Positions 1-6,833 of a stretch of 13,668 nt of DNA are shown piece by piece. Numbering within the stretch: position 1 is the first letter of the stretch; every line of letters begins with the position of its first letter. The translations under genes were made by a program, and so were the position numbers. The notes below the pieces were generated by a model that saw only the letters and a program-made list of their open reading frames with translations, made no database searches and was not told the origin of the DNA. This stretch comes from Armatimonadota bacterium. GTDB taxonomy: Bacteria > Sysuimicrobiota > Sysuimicrobiia > Sysuimicrobiales > VGFF01. The stretch covers positions 1-13,668 of the forward strand of contig VGFF01000056.1 of NCBI GenBank assembly GCA_016868955.1, in the 5' to 3' direction.

Positions 1-1
1 G

Positions 2-85
2 GAGGTCACCAAGGAACTGGAGCAAGGGCTGCTGGCGGAGTTCTCGGGTAAGGACGGCATCCGCCGCGGCGACGAATCGGCTTGA
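2..85 (+). CDS. C-terminal tail of an unidentified protein (5' end outside window)
   Basis: One frame is open from the window edge to a TGA at 83-85 and gives the last 27 residues of a protein, rich in Glu, Lys and Gly and ending GDESA. The TGA overlaps the TTG start of the next gene in a TTGA arrangement, the same coupling seen between the following two genes, so this is very probably the real upstream gene of the same operon. The other two forward frames either stop early or run into the alaX frame. The fragment is charged and probably helical at first. It is too short to assign to a family, and I do not recognise it. Confidence 0.6.
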   Translation, partial: EVTKELEQGLLAEFSGKDGIRRGDESA

Positions 86-786
86 GCGAGCCCTTCTATC
101 TTCGCGACGGGTACGCGCGCACGATCGACACCTGGGTGGAAGCGTCCCAGGGCAACCGGGTGCGGCTGAGCGACACGCTCTTCTACCCCGGCGGCGGGGG
201 CCAGCTCGAGGACTGGGGCGTCCTGCGGCGAGCAACCGACGCGTTTGCGGTCCGCAAGCATGCGAAGGAAGCCGGCGAGATCTGGCACGAGCTCGACGGT
301 GCGCTGTCGGTCGGCCCCGTAACCGCCGAGCTGGACTGGCCGCGACGATACGGCATCATGCGCTACCACTCCGCGGTGCACGTGTTGTGCGGCGTCGTCT
401 ATCACCTGTTCGGCGAGACGGTCACCGGCAACCAGATCTATCCCGATCGCGCGCGCATGGACTTCGCGCTGGAGGACCTCGACCCGCAGCGCGTCGCGGC
501 GATCGAGCAGGAAGCGAACGTAGTCATCGGTCGCGGGCTCGCGATCACGTCGCGATCGTTGCCGCGCGAAGAGTTCGAGCGGCACGACCTGATTCGTACC
601 GCGAAGAACTTGGTCCCGGCTCACCTGGACGTCATCCGCGTCGTCGAGATCGCCGGATTCGACGCACAGGCCGACGGCGGAACGCACGTCCGCGATACGT
701 CTGAGATCGGAACGCTGCGCATCACCAAGACGGAGAACAAGGGGAGGATCAACCGCCGCTTGGAGATCGTCCTCGACGCCCCGTGA
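82..786 (+). CDS. AlaX-type alanyl-tRNA editing protein (free-standing AlaRS editing domain)
   Basis: This 234-aa protein matches the free-standing editing domain related to alanyl-tRNA synthetase, which hydrolyses Ser- or Gly-tRNA(Ala) in trans in the cytoplasm. The N-terminal part carries the glycine-rich signature FYPGGGGQLED (residues 34-44). The zinc-site pair HSAVH supplies His96 and His100, and the second half of the site reads DGGTHV (198-203), followed by TSEIG. The usual CxxxH motif is therefore DxxxH here: the metal-ligand Cys is Asp198 while His202 is kept. The length suits the mid-size AlaX class. The TTG start overlaps the upstream stop and gives MSEPFYLRDGY, where the fold should begin; no better start lies downstream. 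Its own TGA overlaps the GTG of the Memo-like pseudogene. Family assignment is firm; substrate preference cannot be read from sequence. Confidence 0.86.
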   Translation: MSEPFYLRDGYARTIDTWVEASQGNRVRLSDTLFYPGGGGQLEDWGVLRRATDAFAVRKHAKEAGEIWHELDGALSVGPVTAELDWPRRYGIMRYHSAVHVLCGVVYHLFGETVTGNQIYPDRARMDFALEDLDPQRVAAIEQEANVVIGRGLAITSRSLPREEFERHDLIRTAKNLVPAHLDVIRVVEIAGFDAQADGGTHVRDTSEIGTLRITKTENKGRINRRLEIVLDAP

Positions 787-1599
787 CCACGCTGCCCCTC
801 CTCCGGCGCGTCGACGCGCAAACCATCACGCGGGAAGGGCGTACTGTCGTCCGCGTCCGCGACCTCGAAGGCGTGCCCGACAACGCGGTCCTGGTCTCGC
901 GGCGATTCTACCTCGTCGCCGCACTGCTCGACGGCGACCGCACCGCCGAGCAGCTGCGCCTGGCCTACGCGACGCATACCGGGGACACATTGCCGGAGGC
1001 CGACCTCGAGCGGATTGTGGCACTGTTCGGCGAACAGGGGCTGCTGGACAGTCCGACGTTCGAGCGGCGCCGGCGCGCCACCGAGACCCCATATCGGGAC
1101 GCGGCGCTGCGCCCGCCCCACCACGCCGGGCACAGCTACCCGAACGACCCGGCGGAGCTTCGCGGGGCGATGGACATGTACTCCGCGCGCGTCGATCGCG
1201 GGCGGTTGACCGGCGCACGCGCGCGCGGCGCGATCGCGCCGCATATCGACCTGCCGCGCGGCGGCGTCGCCTCATCGGCGGGGCACGTCGGCGTGCTGGA
1301 GAGCGTGGACTTCAGCCACGTCGGCCCGTGCTTCGGCGACGCTGAACCGGTGACAGAGGAGGCCGCGCACGAGACTCGCGCGGCCGATGCGCGCGTTTTC
1401 GAAACGATCGTCGCCGGAGACGCGGAAGCGTTTTGGCGCACGGTCACCGGCGACGGCAATCCGTGTCGTATCGAAGCGTCTCCGGCCGTGTACACCCCGC
1501 TGCGCGCCCTAGCACCGGCGCGGACACCTCCTTCACTATGAGCAAGCGCCGGACCCCGCGGGCGGCCTCGTGTCGTTCGCGAGTCTATTGTTGGAGTGA
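783..1599 (+). pseudogene. Memo-domain protein (AmmeMemoRadiSam system protein B type), internally deleted and frameshifted
   Basis: The GTG-initiated frame gives 252 residues ending at 1541. Residues 1-110 resemble the helical N-terminal region of bacterial AmmeMemoRadiSam protein B, with LLDSPTFERRR near its end. The start of the Memo domain follows: HAGHSYPNDPAELR and then APHIDLPRGG. Instead of the next 130 or so residues of a Memo domain there are only about a dozen (codons at about 1266-1304), and the sequence jumps to the far C-terminal part, VDFSHVGPCFGD and GDAEAFWRTV. The middle His region is gone, and the Cys expected just before the final strand appears to be Glu231. The real C-terminus continues in the +1 frame: codons 1519-1596 read RGHLLHYEQAPDPAGG and then LVSFASLLLE before TGA at 1597-1599. 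A frameshift therefore lies at about 1510-1521. No radical-SAM or AMMECR1 partner is in the window. Two independent lesions argue for a dead gene rather than a new short protein. Confidence 0.85.
1592..1595 (+). promoter_or_regulatory. Ribosome binding site (GGAG) deciding the fhs start
   Basis: GGAG lies 9 nt before GTG at 1605, a normal spacing, and 15 nt before ATG at 1611. It sits in the last codons of the Memo remnant and abuts the in-frame GTG at 1596, which is therefore too close to be served by it. This favours 1605, with 1611 as the alternative. Confidence 0.5.
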
Positions 1600-1604
1600 G
1601 AAAC

Positions 1605-3239
1605 GTGACGATGTCCTTGCGCCCGATCCAAGAAGTCGCCGCCGAAGTCGGCCTCACCGAGAATGAGATCGAGCGATACGGCCGCAGCAAAGCGAAGGTC
1701 CGCCTGGAAGCGCTGACGGCCCGCGAGCGCGGCGCCGACGGCACCGTGATCCTCGTCACCGCGATCAATCCGACGCCGGCGGGCGAAGGCAAGACGGTCA
1801 CGACGATCGGGCTTTCGCAGGGACTGCGACGGCTCGGCCACAACGTCATCCCCTGCTTGCGCGAGCCGTCGGCCGGACCCGTCTTCGGCATGAAGGGCGG
1901 CGCGACCGGTGGCGGCAAGTCGACCGTCGAGCCGTCCGACGACATCAACTTGCACTTCAACGGCGACTTCCACGCGATCACCGCCGCGAACAACTTGCTG
2001 TCGGCCCTGATCGACAACCACCTGTACTGGAACAAGTCGCCGAAGCTCAACACGCGGCGCATCGCGCACCAGCGCGTCCTCGACATGAACGATCGCTCGT
2101 TGCGGCAGGCGGTTGTCGGCCTTGGCACCGCCGCGCGCGAGGAATCGTTCGCGATCACCGCCGCGTCGGAGGTCATGGCGATCCTCGGGCTGTCGCGCGA
2201 TCTCGACGATCTGCGGGAGCGCCTGAGCCGGATCATCGTCGGGCCGGCGGTCGACGGAGCGCTCGTCCGCGCGTCCGATCTGCGCGCGACGGGCCCGATG
2301 TCCGTGCTGCTGAAGGAAGCGCTGTTGCCGAACCTCGTGCAGACGGTCGAAGGCGGCCCGGCGTTCGTGCACACCGGCCCGTTCGGCAACATCGCCCACG
2401 GCACGACCTCGATCGTGTCGCTGCGGCTGGCGCGGAAGCTCGCGAAGTACGTCGTCGTCGAAGCCGGCTTCGGCTCCGATCTCGGCGCCGAAAAGTTCGT
2501 CGACATCGTCGGCCACCACGGCGGTCCGCGGCCGCAAGTAGCCGTGCTCGTCGCGACGGTGCGAGCCCTCAAGTATCAGGCCGGGATCGCCCTGGAGAAG
2601 CTGGGCGAGGAAAACCTCGGCGCGCTGGCGGCGGGGTCGGCGCACCTCGCGCACCACATCGGCATCGTACGGCGCCTCGGCTTGCATCCGGTCGTCTGCG
2701 TCAACCGGTTCCCGACGGACACGGAAGTGGAGCTGAACGCGGTCGTCGCGGCGGCGCGCGAAGCTGGCGCGCGCGCGGCGATCTCGGAGGGTTTCGGGCG
2801 CGGCGGCGAAGGCACGGTCGCGCTCGCCGGCGAGGTGCTCGCGGCAGCGGCGGAACCCGCGCCGACCCACAATCCGGTCTATGCCACGGACGCGCCGCTC
2901 GCCGATAAGATCCGCGCCGTCGCCAAGGAGATCTACGGCGCGGCCGACGTCGCGTTTGCGGACAAGGCGAAGAAGCGTCTCGAGGAAGCGCAAGCGAACG
3001 GCTTCGGCAACCTGCCCATCTGCATGGCGAAGACGCAGTACTCGCTCTCCGACGATCCGAAGCGCCGCGGCGCGCCCACCGGATTCACGGTGCAGGTGCG
3101 AGACGCGGCGGTGCGCGGCGGTGCGGGATTCGTGCTCGTGTTGTCGGGAGAGATTATGACGATGCCGGCGTTGCCGGCGCAGCCGAACGCGTGGCAGATC
3201 GACCTGGGGCCCGAGGGAGAGATTCGCGGGATCCGCTAA
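1605..3239 (+). CDS. fhs: Formate-tetrahydrofolate ligase (10-formyl-THF synthetase)
   Basis: This cytoplasmic enzyme joins formate to tetrahydrofolate using ATP, giving 10-formyl-THF for purine synthesis, Met-tRNA formylation and one-carbon flow. The 544-aa product has the usual family length (about 545-560). The nucleotide loop is TPAGEGKT (57-64). It is followed by KGGATGGGKSTVEPSDDINL, DFHAITAANN, the GPFGNIAHGTTS block, VVEAGFGSDLGAEKF, NRFPTDTEVEL and, near the end, KTQYSLSDDP and GEIMTMPALP. All conserved blocks are present and in order, so it should be active. The GGGKSTVEPSDD stretch replaces the commoner GGGYAQVxPMED form, a clade-type variation. The start is uncertain between GTG 1596, GTG 1605 and ATG 1611; spacing from the GGAG favours 1605. 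No separate promoter is obvious, so it may be transcribed through the upstream genes. The stop TAA faces the convergent - strand block 9 nt away. Confidence 0.97.
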   Translation: MTMSLRPIQEVAAEVGLTENEIERYGRSKAKVRLEALTARERGADGTVILVTAINPTPAGEGKTVTTIGLSQGLRRLGHNVIPCLREPSAGPVFGMKGGATGGGKSTVEPSDDINLHFNGDFHAITAANNLLSALIDNHLYWNKSPKLNTRRIAHQRVLDMNDRSLRQAVVGLGTAAREESFAITAASEVMAILGLSRDLDDLRERLSRIIVGPAVDGALVRASDLRATGPMSVLLKEALLPNLVQTVEGGPAFVHTGPFGNIAHGTTSIVSLRLARKLAKYVVVEAGFGSDLGAEKFVDIVGHHGGPRPQVAVLVATVRALKYQAGIALEKLGEENLGALAAGSAHLAHHIGIVRRLGLHPVVCVNRFPTDTEVELNAVVAAAREAGARAAISEGFGRGGEGTVALAGEVLAAAAEPAPTHNPVYATDAPLADKIRAVAKEIYGAADVAFADKAKKRLEEAQANGFGNLPICMAKTQYSLSDDPKRRGAPTGFTVQVRDAAVRGGAGFVLVLSGEIMTMPALPAQPNAWQIDLGPEGEIRGIR

Positions 3240-3245
3240 GGAAGC

Positions 3246-3269
3246 GCCTCAGCTTGTCGATGCTGGGGC
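3246..3269. terminator. Small hairpin in the convergent fhs / - strand junction, possible terminator
   Basis: GCCTCAGC (3246-3253) can pair with GCTGGGGC (3262-3269) to form an 8-bp stem with one G-U pair (as read on +) and an 8-nt loop. It starts 6 nt after the fhs stop and includes the stop codon of the opposing gene, so it is placed to serve either transcript. Neither side has a T-tract, so it is not a textbook intrinsic terminator and could be chance in GC-rich DNA. Confidence 0.25.
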
Positions 3270-3527
3270 CGGCTCGCGGAGGATGCGATACGTGACGCGG
3301 CCGCGGGGACCGCGCCGCAGGCTAACAGTCAACGGGCACCCCAAGAGGATCTCGAGATCGGAGAGCAGCGCGCCGATCTCGAAGCGCGCCGACTCCGTCT
3401 CCATCTCGGCAACGAATGACCCCGGAACGGCCGTGTCGTTGCCGACGGCTTCGAACGCACGCACCGTCGCGGCGCCGTGCCGCAGCGCGTGCTCATAGAT
3501 CTCGGCGATCTGCCGCACGGAACCCAT
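3249..3527 (-). CDS. Small protein resembling a decayed MNT-type nucleotidyltransferase
   Basis: This 92-aa product is read from ATG at 3527; an in-frame start at 3566 would add 13 low-complexity residues. Codon use has the same strong third-position GC as neighbouring genes, so it appears coding. The layout follows small MNT/MntA nucleotidyltransferases: an initial helix, then RHGAATVRAF (where the family has RRHGA..VRVFGS), an EME segment, FEIGALLSDLEILLGCPLTV (family: FDL..L...LE.LLG..VDVV), then RGPRGRV and RILREP. The catalytic residues are missing: the GS after the first strand is EA, and the segment that should hold DxD reads PGSFVAEME, as if three residues were lost. If related, it should not transfer nucleotides. 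No HEPN partner adjoins it. It follows the amidase gene by a short gap, probably in the same transcript. The family link is my inference from pattern only; 'hypothetical protein' is the safe call. Confidence 0.5.
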   Translation of the reverse strand: MGSVRQIAEIYEHALRHGAATVRAFEAVGNDTAVPGSFVAEMETESARFEIGALLSDLEILLGCPLTVSLRRGPRGRVTYRILREPAPASTS

Positions 3528-3590
3528 GAAAGATGAATACCGCGCCGCTGCCGCCGCGCCCATCATCCGATCGGATCGAAGCGAGATTCC

Positions 3591-5009
3591 TTACGAGGGA
3601 GCCGGAAACGGGCCGCGCGCGCGCTCGTACGCCGCGCCAACGCGCAAGACGAAGCCGTCTTCGCCCGGCCGGCCGACGATCTGCGCGCCGACCGGAAGCC
3701 CGCGCGCGACGCCGCAGGGCACGGACAGCGCAGGAAACCCGAGACCATTGAACGGATTCGTGAAGCGCGTCATCGCGGCGCGCGTGTTGAACGGCTTGCC
3801 CGGGACTTCGATCGTCTCCCTGCCGATCGGCGTCGCGACCTCCGGCGTCGTCGGCGTCAACAAGAGATCGACGTCCTCGAAGATGGTACGGCGGAGGTCG
3901 CGGATCAGCGCCCGCCGCGCCTGCTTCGCCCGCACGTAGCGCTCGCCCGGCAACGCCAATCCGACGTAGAGCCGCTCCCGCACGTCGTCGCCATACCGTT
4001 GCGGGTGCGCGCGCACGGCATCGCGGTGCGCGGTTGCCGCCTCAACCATGAGGATCGCCGTCGCCACGGCCGACGACGCCGGGCCGAAGTCGCGCCCGAT
4101 GTCGCGGACGGTTGCGCCGAGCGCCGACAAGGCGCGCGCAGCGTCCTCGACAGCCGCCCCGACGCCGGGTCCGAGCTGTTCCCAGAAGTACGGACGCGGC
4201 AGGCCGATGCGCACCCCGCGCAGATCAGTGGCGGTAGCGTAGCCGCGAACCGCAGCGGGTCCGGCGAGGATCTCCAGCAGCAACGCGAGGTCATCGACGC
4301 ACCGTGCCATCGGCCCGACGTGGTCCAGGGACGGCGACAGCGGATAAACGCCCGCGCACGAAACGAGCCCGTACGTCGGCTTGAGGCCGGTGATGCCGCA
4401 GAGGGCCGCAGGGATGCGGATCGAGCCGCCGGTGTCGGTTCCGAGCGACGCCGGCACGACGCGGGCCGCGACCGCGACGGCGCTGCCGCCGCTGGATCCG
4501 CCGGGAATGCGACTCGGGTCCCAGGGGTTGCGCGCCGGCCCGAAGTGCGGATTTTCGTTGGAGATGCCGTACGCAAACTCATGCAGATTCGTCCGTCCGA
4601 TGAAGATCGCGCCGGCGGCGCGCAGTCGCGCCGTCGCATCGGCGTCGGCGGTCGCGCGCACCGACCGCCGCAGATCCGAGCCGCACGTGAAGGGCGCGCC
4701 GGCTTCGCCGATCAGATCCTTGAGCGCGAGCGGAACCCCGCCCAACGCCCCGCGCGCGCCGGCGGACTGGCGCATCTCATCGGCGCGCCGCGCCGCGGCA
4801 AGCGCCCCCTCTTCGTCTATCGACAGGAACGCGTTCAGTCGCCCATTCTCGCGCCGCGCGCGATCGAGCACGGCTTGCGTGACGTCGACCGAGCGGATCT
4901 CCCCTTGCCACAGCCGCTGCGCCAACGCGCGCAACGGCAGATCGAGCGCGTGCTCCGCAGCGCGGCCTTGGCGCTTCGCCGTCCCGCCGGGCTTCCCCGA
5001 CGCGGTCAC
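3591..5009 (-). CDS. Amidase-signature family hydrolase (AtzE/GatA-like)
   Basis: This 472-aa amidase-signature enzyme hydrolyses an amide bond with a Ser-cisSer-Lys triad. Lys97 lies in PLALKDLI, the cis-Ser in IPGGSSGGSA (Ser172) and the nucleophile in GTDTGGSIRIP (Ser196). The spacings 97-172-196 equal those of GatA (79-154-178). Downstream are KPTYGLVS and SPSLDHVGPMAR; the SLDH form is commoner in general amidases than the SLDQ of true GatA, and no gatB is in the window. So this is more likely a metabolic amidase than the Glu-tRNA(Gln) amidotransferase subunit. The frame is open back to 5246, but those extra 79 codons overlap two upstream genes and look like frame shadow. GTG at 5009 overlaps the stop of the 65-aa gene (GTGA) and gives family length. 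The coupled small upstream gene suggests a two-subunit amidase. Substrate unknown. Confidence 0.92.
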   Translation of the reverse strand: MTASGKPGGTAKRQGRAAEHALDLPLRALAQRLWQGEIRSVDVTQAVLDRARRENGRLNAFLSIDEEGALAAARRADEMRQSAGARGALGGVPLALKDLIGEAGAPFTCGSDLRRSVRATADADATARLRAAGAIFIGRTNLHEFAYGISNENPHFGPARNPWDPSRIPGGSSGGSAVAVAARVVPASLGTDTGGSIRIPAALCGITGLKPTYGLVSCAGVYPLSPSLDHVGPMARCVDDLALLLEILAGPAAVRGYATATDLRGVRIGLPRPYFWEQLGPGVGAAVEDAARALSALGATVRDIGRDFGPASSAVATAILMVEAATAHRDAVRAHPQRYGDDVRERLYVGLALPGERYVRAKQARRALIRDLRRTIFEDVDLLLTPTTPEVATPIGRETIEVPGKPFNTRAAMTRFTNPFNGLGFPALSVPCGVARGLPVGAQIVGRPGEDGFVLRVGAAYERARGPFPAPS

Positions 5010-5203
5010 CGCAACGCCGTCCAATCGAGATCGATCGGCTCCTCGGCTTCCACGGCGACGGCGTCCAACGGCGCCAACCGCGTCAAGACCGCGCGCAGCT
5101 GCGCCGCCGCGGCCGTGACGTCGCGCTCGGTCGCGGTGATGTCGCAGCGCTGCAACGCAAGCCGCACCGCCGCTTCCGTCTGCTGGGCGTTCCACTCCGT
5201 CAT
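5006..5203 (-). CDS. Small GatC/AtzG-like amidase partner protein (65 aa)
   Basis: This small acidic protein lies between dtd and the amidase gene, overlapping both by 4 nt (ATGA at its start, GTGA at its end). Such tight coupling supports a real gene made in step with the amidase. Its pattern is an N-terminal helix, a second helix containing LRAVLTRLAPLDAV, then VEAEEPIDLDW and a short tail. This recalls GatC (helices, then LD.V..VEP) and the DUF4089/AtzG small subunits that wrap around AtzE-type amidases. It is shorter than typical GatC (about 95 aa). The role as stabilising partner of the downstream amidase is inferred from position and pattern; the sequence is too short and divergent for a firm family call. 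Confidence 0.62.
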   Translation of the reverse strand: MTEWNAQQTEAAVRLALQRCDITATERDVTAAAAQLRAVLTRLAPLDAVAVEAEEPIDLDWTALR

Positions 5204-5652
5204 GTGCGCAACTCCTCGGTGTCCAGCCAGATCGTGACCGGGCCATCGTTGTGAATCTCGACCTGCATCATCCTCCGGAACTGGCCGCGTGCCATGGGCA
5301 CACCGAGCGCGGCCAAGCCGGCATTGAACACTTCGTACAGGCGGTTCGCCTCGTCGGGTGCGGCCGCGGCGATGAAGCTCGGCCGGTTGCCGCCGTGCGC
5401 GTCGCCGTACAACGTGAACTGCGACACCGACAACACCGCGCCGCCGACTTCGATCACCGATCGATTCAGCTTTCCGGCATCGTCCGGGAAGACGCGCAGG
5501 TTCGCGACCTTGCGCGCGAGGAACGCGGCGTCTTCGTCGTTATCGCCTTTGCGCACGCCGAGGAGCACGACGGCACCGGCGCCGATCTCGCCGACCACCG
5601 CGCCGTCGACGCGAACAGCGCCACGCGTCACGCGCTGGAACAGCGCCCTCAT
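5200..5652 (-). CDS. dtd: D-aminoacyl-tRNA deacylase
   Basis: Dtd removes D-amino acids (and Gly from tRNA(Ala)) wrongly attached to tRNA, a chiral proofreading step in the cytoplasm. The 150-aa length is standard. It begins MRALFQRVTRGAVRVDG, as the family does, and carries the two active-site motifs: SVSQFTLYGD (from about residue 75) and NDGPVT (from about 134), the Gly-cisPro motif. NRPSF after the first motif is also typical. One difference is just before the second motif: the usual FGAxM block reads FRRMM. Its ATG overlaps the stop of the upstream class V gene, and its TGA overlaps the ATG of the 65-aa gene, so it sits in a tightly coupled run. In Firmicutes dtd directly follows rel; here three genes lie between. 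Confidence 0.97.
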   Translation of the reverse strand: MRALFQRVTRGAVRVDGAVVGEIGAGAVVLLGVRKGDNDEDAAFLARKVANLRVFPDDAGKLNRSVIEVGGAVLSVSQFTLYGDAHGGNRPSFIAAAAPDEANRLYEVFNAGLAALGVPMARGQFRRMMQVEIHNDGPVTIWLDTEELRT

Positions 5653-6830
5653 CGGCCCGTCGCGGCCGCGCCGGCGCCGCGCCGGTAGGTGTCGAGCGCG
5701 TCGACGACCGCGTCGTGATCGGCGGGCTCGTTGAAGAAGTACGGCGAGATGCGCAACAAGCCGGGTCGGCTGTCGGTGACGATCGAACGCTCCTTGAGAA
5801 ATGCGACGGCCGCGCGCGGGTCCTCCATCGGGACGGTGACGATGCCCGCGTGATCGGCAAGATCCTCGGGCACGCGCGGGGACCAGCCGCGGGCACGGAG
5901 CTTCGCGACGAGGTCGGTAACGAGCTCGACCTGACGCGCGCGCAAGCGCGCCGGACCGATCTCGTTGACGATGTCAAGACCGGCGCGGCCGGTGAAGACG
6001 GCGGCGACGGCCGGCGTGCCGCCCTCGAACCGGCGCGCATCCGGCGCGTGCGCGAACGCCTCAGCGTGGAACGCGAACGGATCGCCGTGCGCGAACCAGC
6101 CCGACCCTTGCGGATCGAGGCGCTCGTGCAGCGCTTCGCGGACGTACAGGTAGACGATGCCCGGTCCGCCGAGCAGCCACTTCAAGCCGCCGCTAATGAG
6201 GAAGTCGACGCCGCTGGACGGCGCGTCGAACGGCACCTGCCCCAACCCCTGATACGCGTCGACGAGAAGGTACGCGCCGTGCTCGTGCGCCAGTGCCGCC
6301 AGCACCGGCACGTTCTGGATCCGCCCCGACAGGAAGAAGACGTGGGACGTCGCGACGAGCGAAGCGCGGTCATCGAGACAGGCGCGGTACGCGTCCAGCG
6401 AGACGGTCGTCCCGTCGGCCGACCGCGCGAAGCGCACCTCGGCGCCGGGACGGCTCAGCCACTGGTAGGGGACTGTCGGAAAGTCGAGGTCGGCGCTTAT
6501 GATCGCCGGCCGGCGCCGGTCCGCCGTCGCGCTCGCGACCACGCGCAGCGCGTCGGTAACCGAAGGCAGGATCGCGATCTCGCTGGGTTTGGCGCCGATC
6601 AGCCGTGCGACGGCGGCGCGCAGCGCCTGAATCTCGCCAAGCCACACCTCGTACCAAGCGGAAGCGCCGTGCGCGCCCCACAGATCGAGGAATCGGACCG
6701 CCGCCGCCCGCACGCGGCGCGCGAGCGGGCCCAGCGAGCACGCGTTCAGGTAGATCGTATGCTCGAAGATCGGGAACTCGCGCCGCCAGGCGCGCCAATC
6801 CCCGGACTCCCCCATTCCTCGTTCAACCAC
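5649..6830 (-). CDS. Class V aminotransferase-fold PLP enzyme, kynureninase/cysteine-desulfurase-like
   Basis: This 393-aa PLP enzyme has the class V fold. It opens with FPIFEHTIYLNACSLGPL, the substrate-loop start of this family. Asp191 in LLVDAYQGLG pairs with the cofactor pyridine nitrogen, and Lys217 in ISGGLKWLLGGPG is the Schiff-base lysine. GSGWFAHGDPFAF, EGGTPAVAA and the C-terminal RPGLLRISPYFFN follow; Arg360 is in the usual carboxylate-binding place. The GWFAH block and the LRISPYFFNEPADHD ending lean towards kynureninase or isopenicillin-epimerase-like members; no catalytic Cys loop of a classical NifS/IscS is visible. GTG at 6830 lies 3 nt after the aminotransferase stop; ATG at 6815 is an alternative, but its AGGA is almost touching. 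Its end overlaps dtd. Substrate is not determined; the neighbouring kynurenine-aminotransferase-like gene makes an amino-acid catabolic role plausible. Confidence 0.86.
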   Translation of the reverse strand: MVERGMGESGDWRAWRREFPIFEHTIYLNACSLGPLARRVRAAAVRFLDLWGAHGASAWYEVWLGEIQALRAAVARLIGAKPSEIAILPSVTDALRVVASATADRRRPAIISADLDFPTVPYQWLSRPGAEVRFARSADGTTVSLDAYRACLDDRASLVATSHVFFLSGRIQNVPVLAALAHEHGAYLLVDAYQGLGQVPFDAPSSGVDFLISGGLKWLLGGPGIVYLYVREALHERLDPQGSGWFAHGDPFAFHAEAFAHAPDARRFEGGTPAVAAVFTGRAGLDIVNEIGPARLRARQVELVTDLVAKLRARGWSPRVPEDLADHAGIVTVPMEDPRAAVAFLKERSIVTDSRPGLLRISPYFFNEPADHDAVVDALDTYRRGAGAAATGR

Positions 6831-6833
6831 CGC

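Noticed and set aside
1136..2993. Long - strand frames (478 and 485 codons) opposite fhs and the Memo remnant
   Set aside because: fhs on the + strand has every family motif; these frames are antisense shadows of GC-rich codons.
3999..5237. 412-codon open frame on the + strand opposite the amidase
   Set aside because: It is antisense to the amidase and the 65-aa gene, of low-complexity Arg/Ala composition and without motifs; a compositional shadow.
5010..5246. N-terminal extension of the amidase frame to 5246
   Set aside because: The extra 79 codons overlap the 65-aa gene and the end of dtd, have Arg/Gly-rich shadow composition, and are not part of the amidase fold. GTG 5009 is coupled to the preceding stop.
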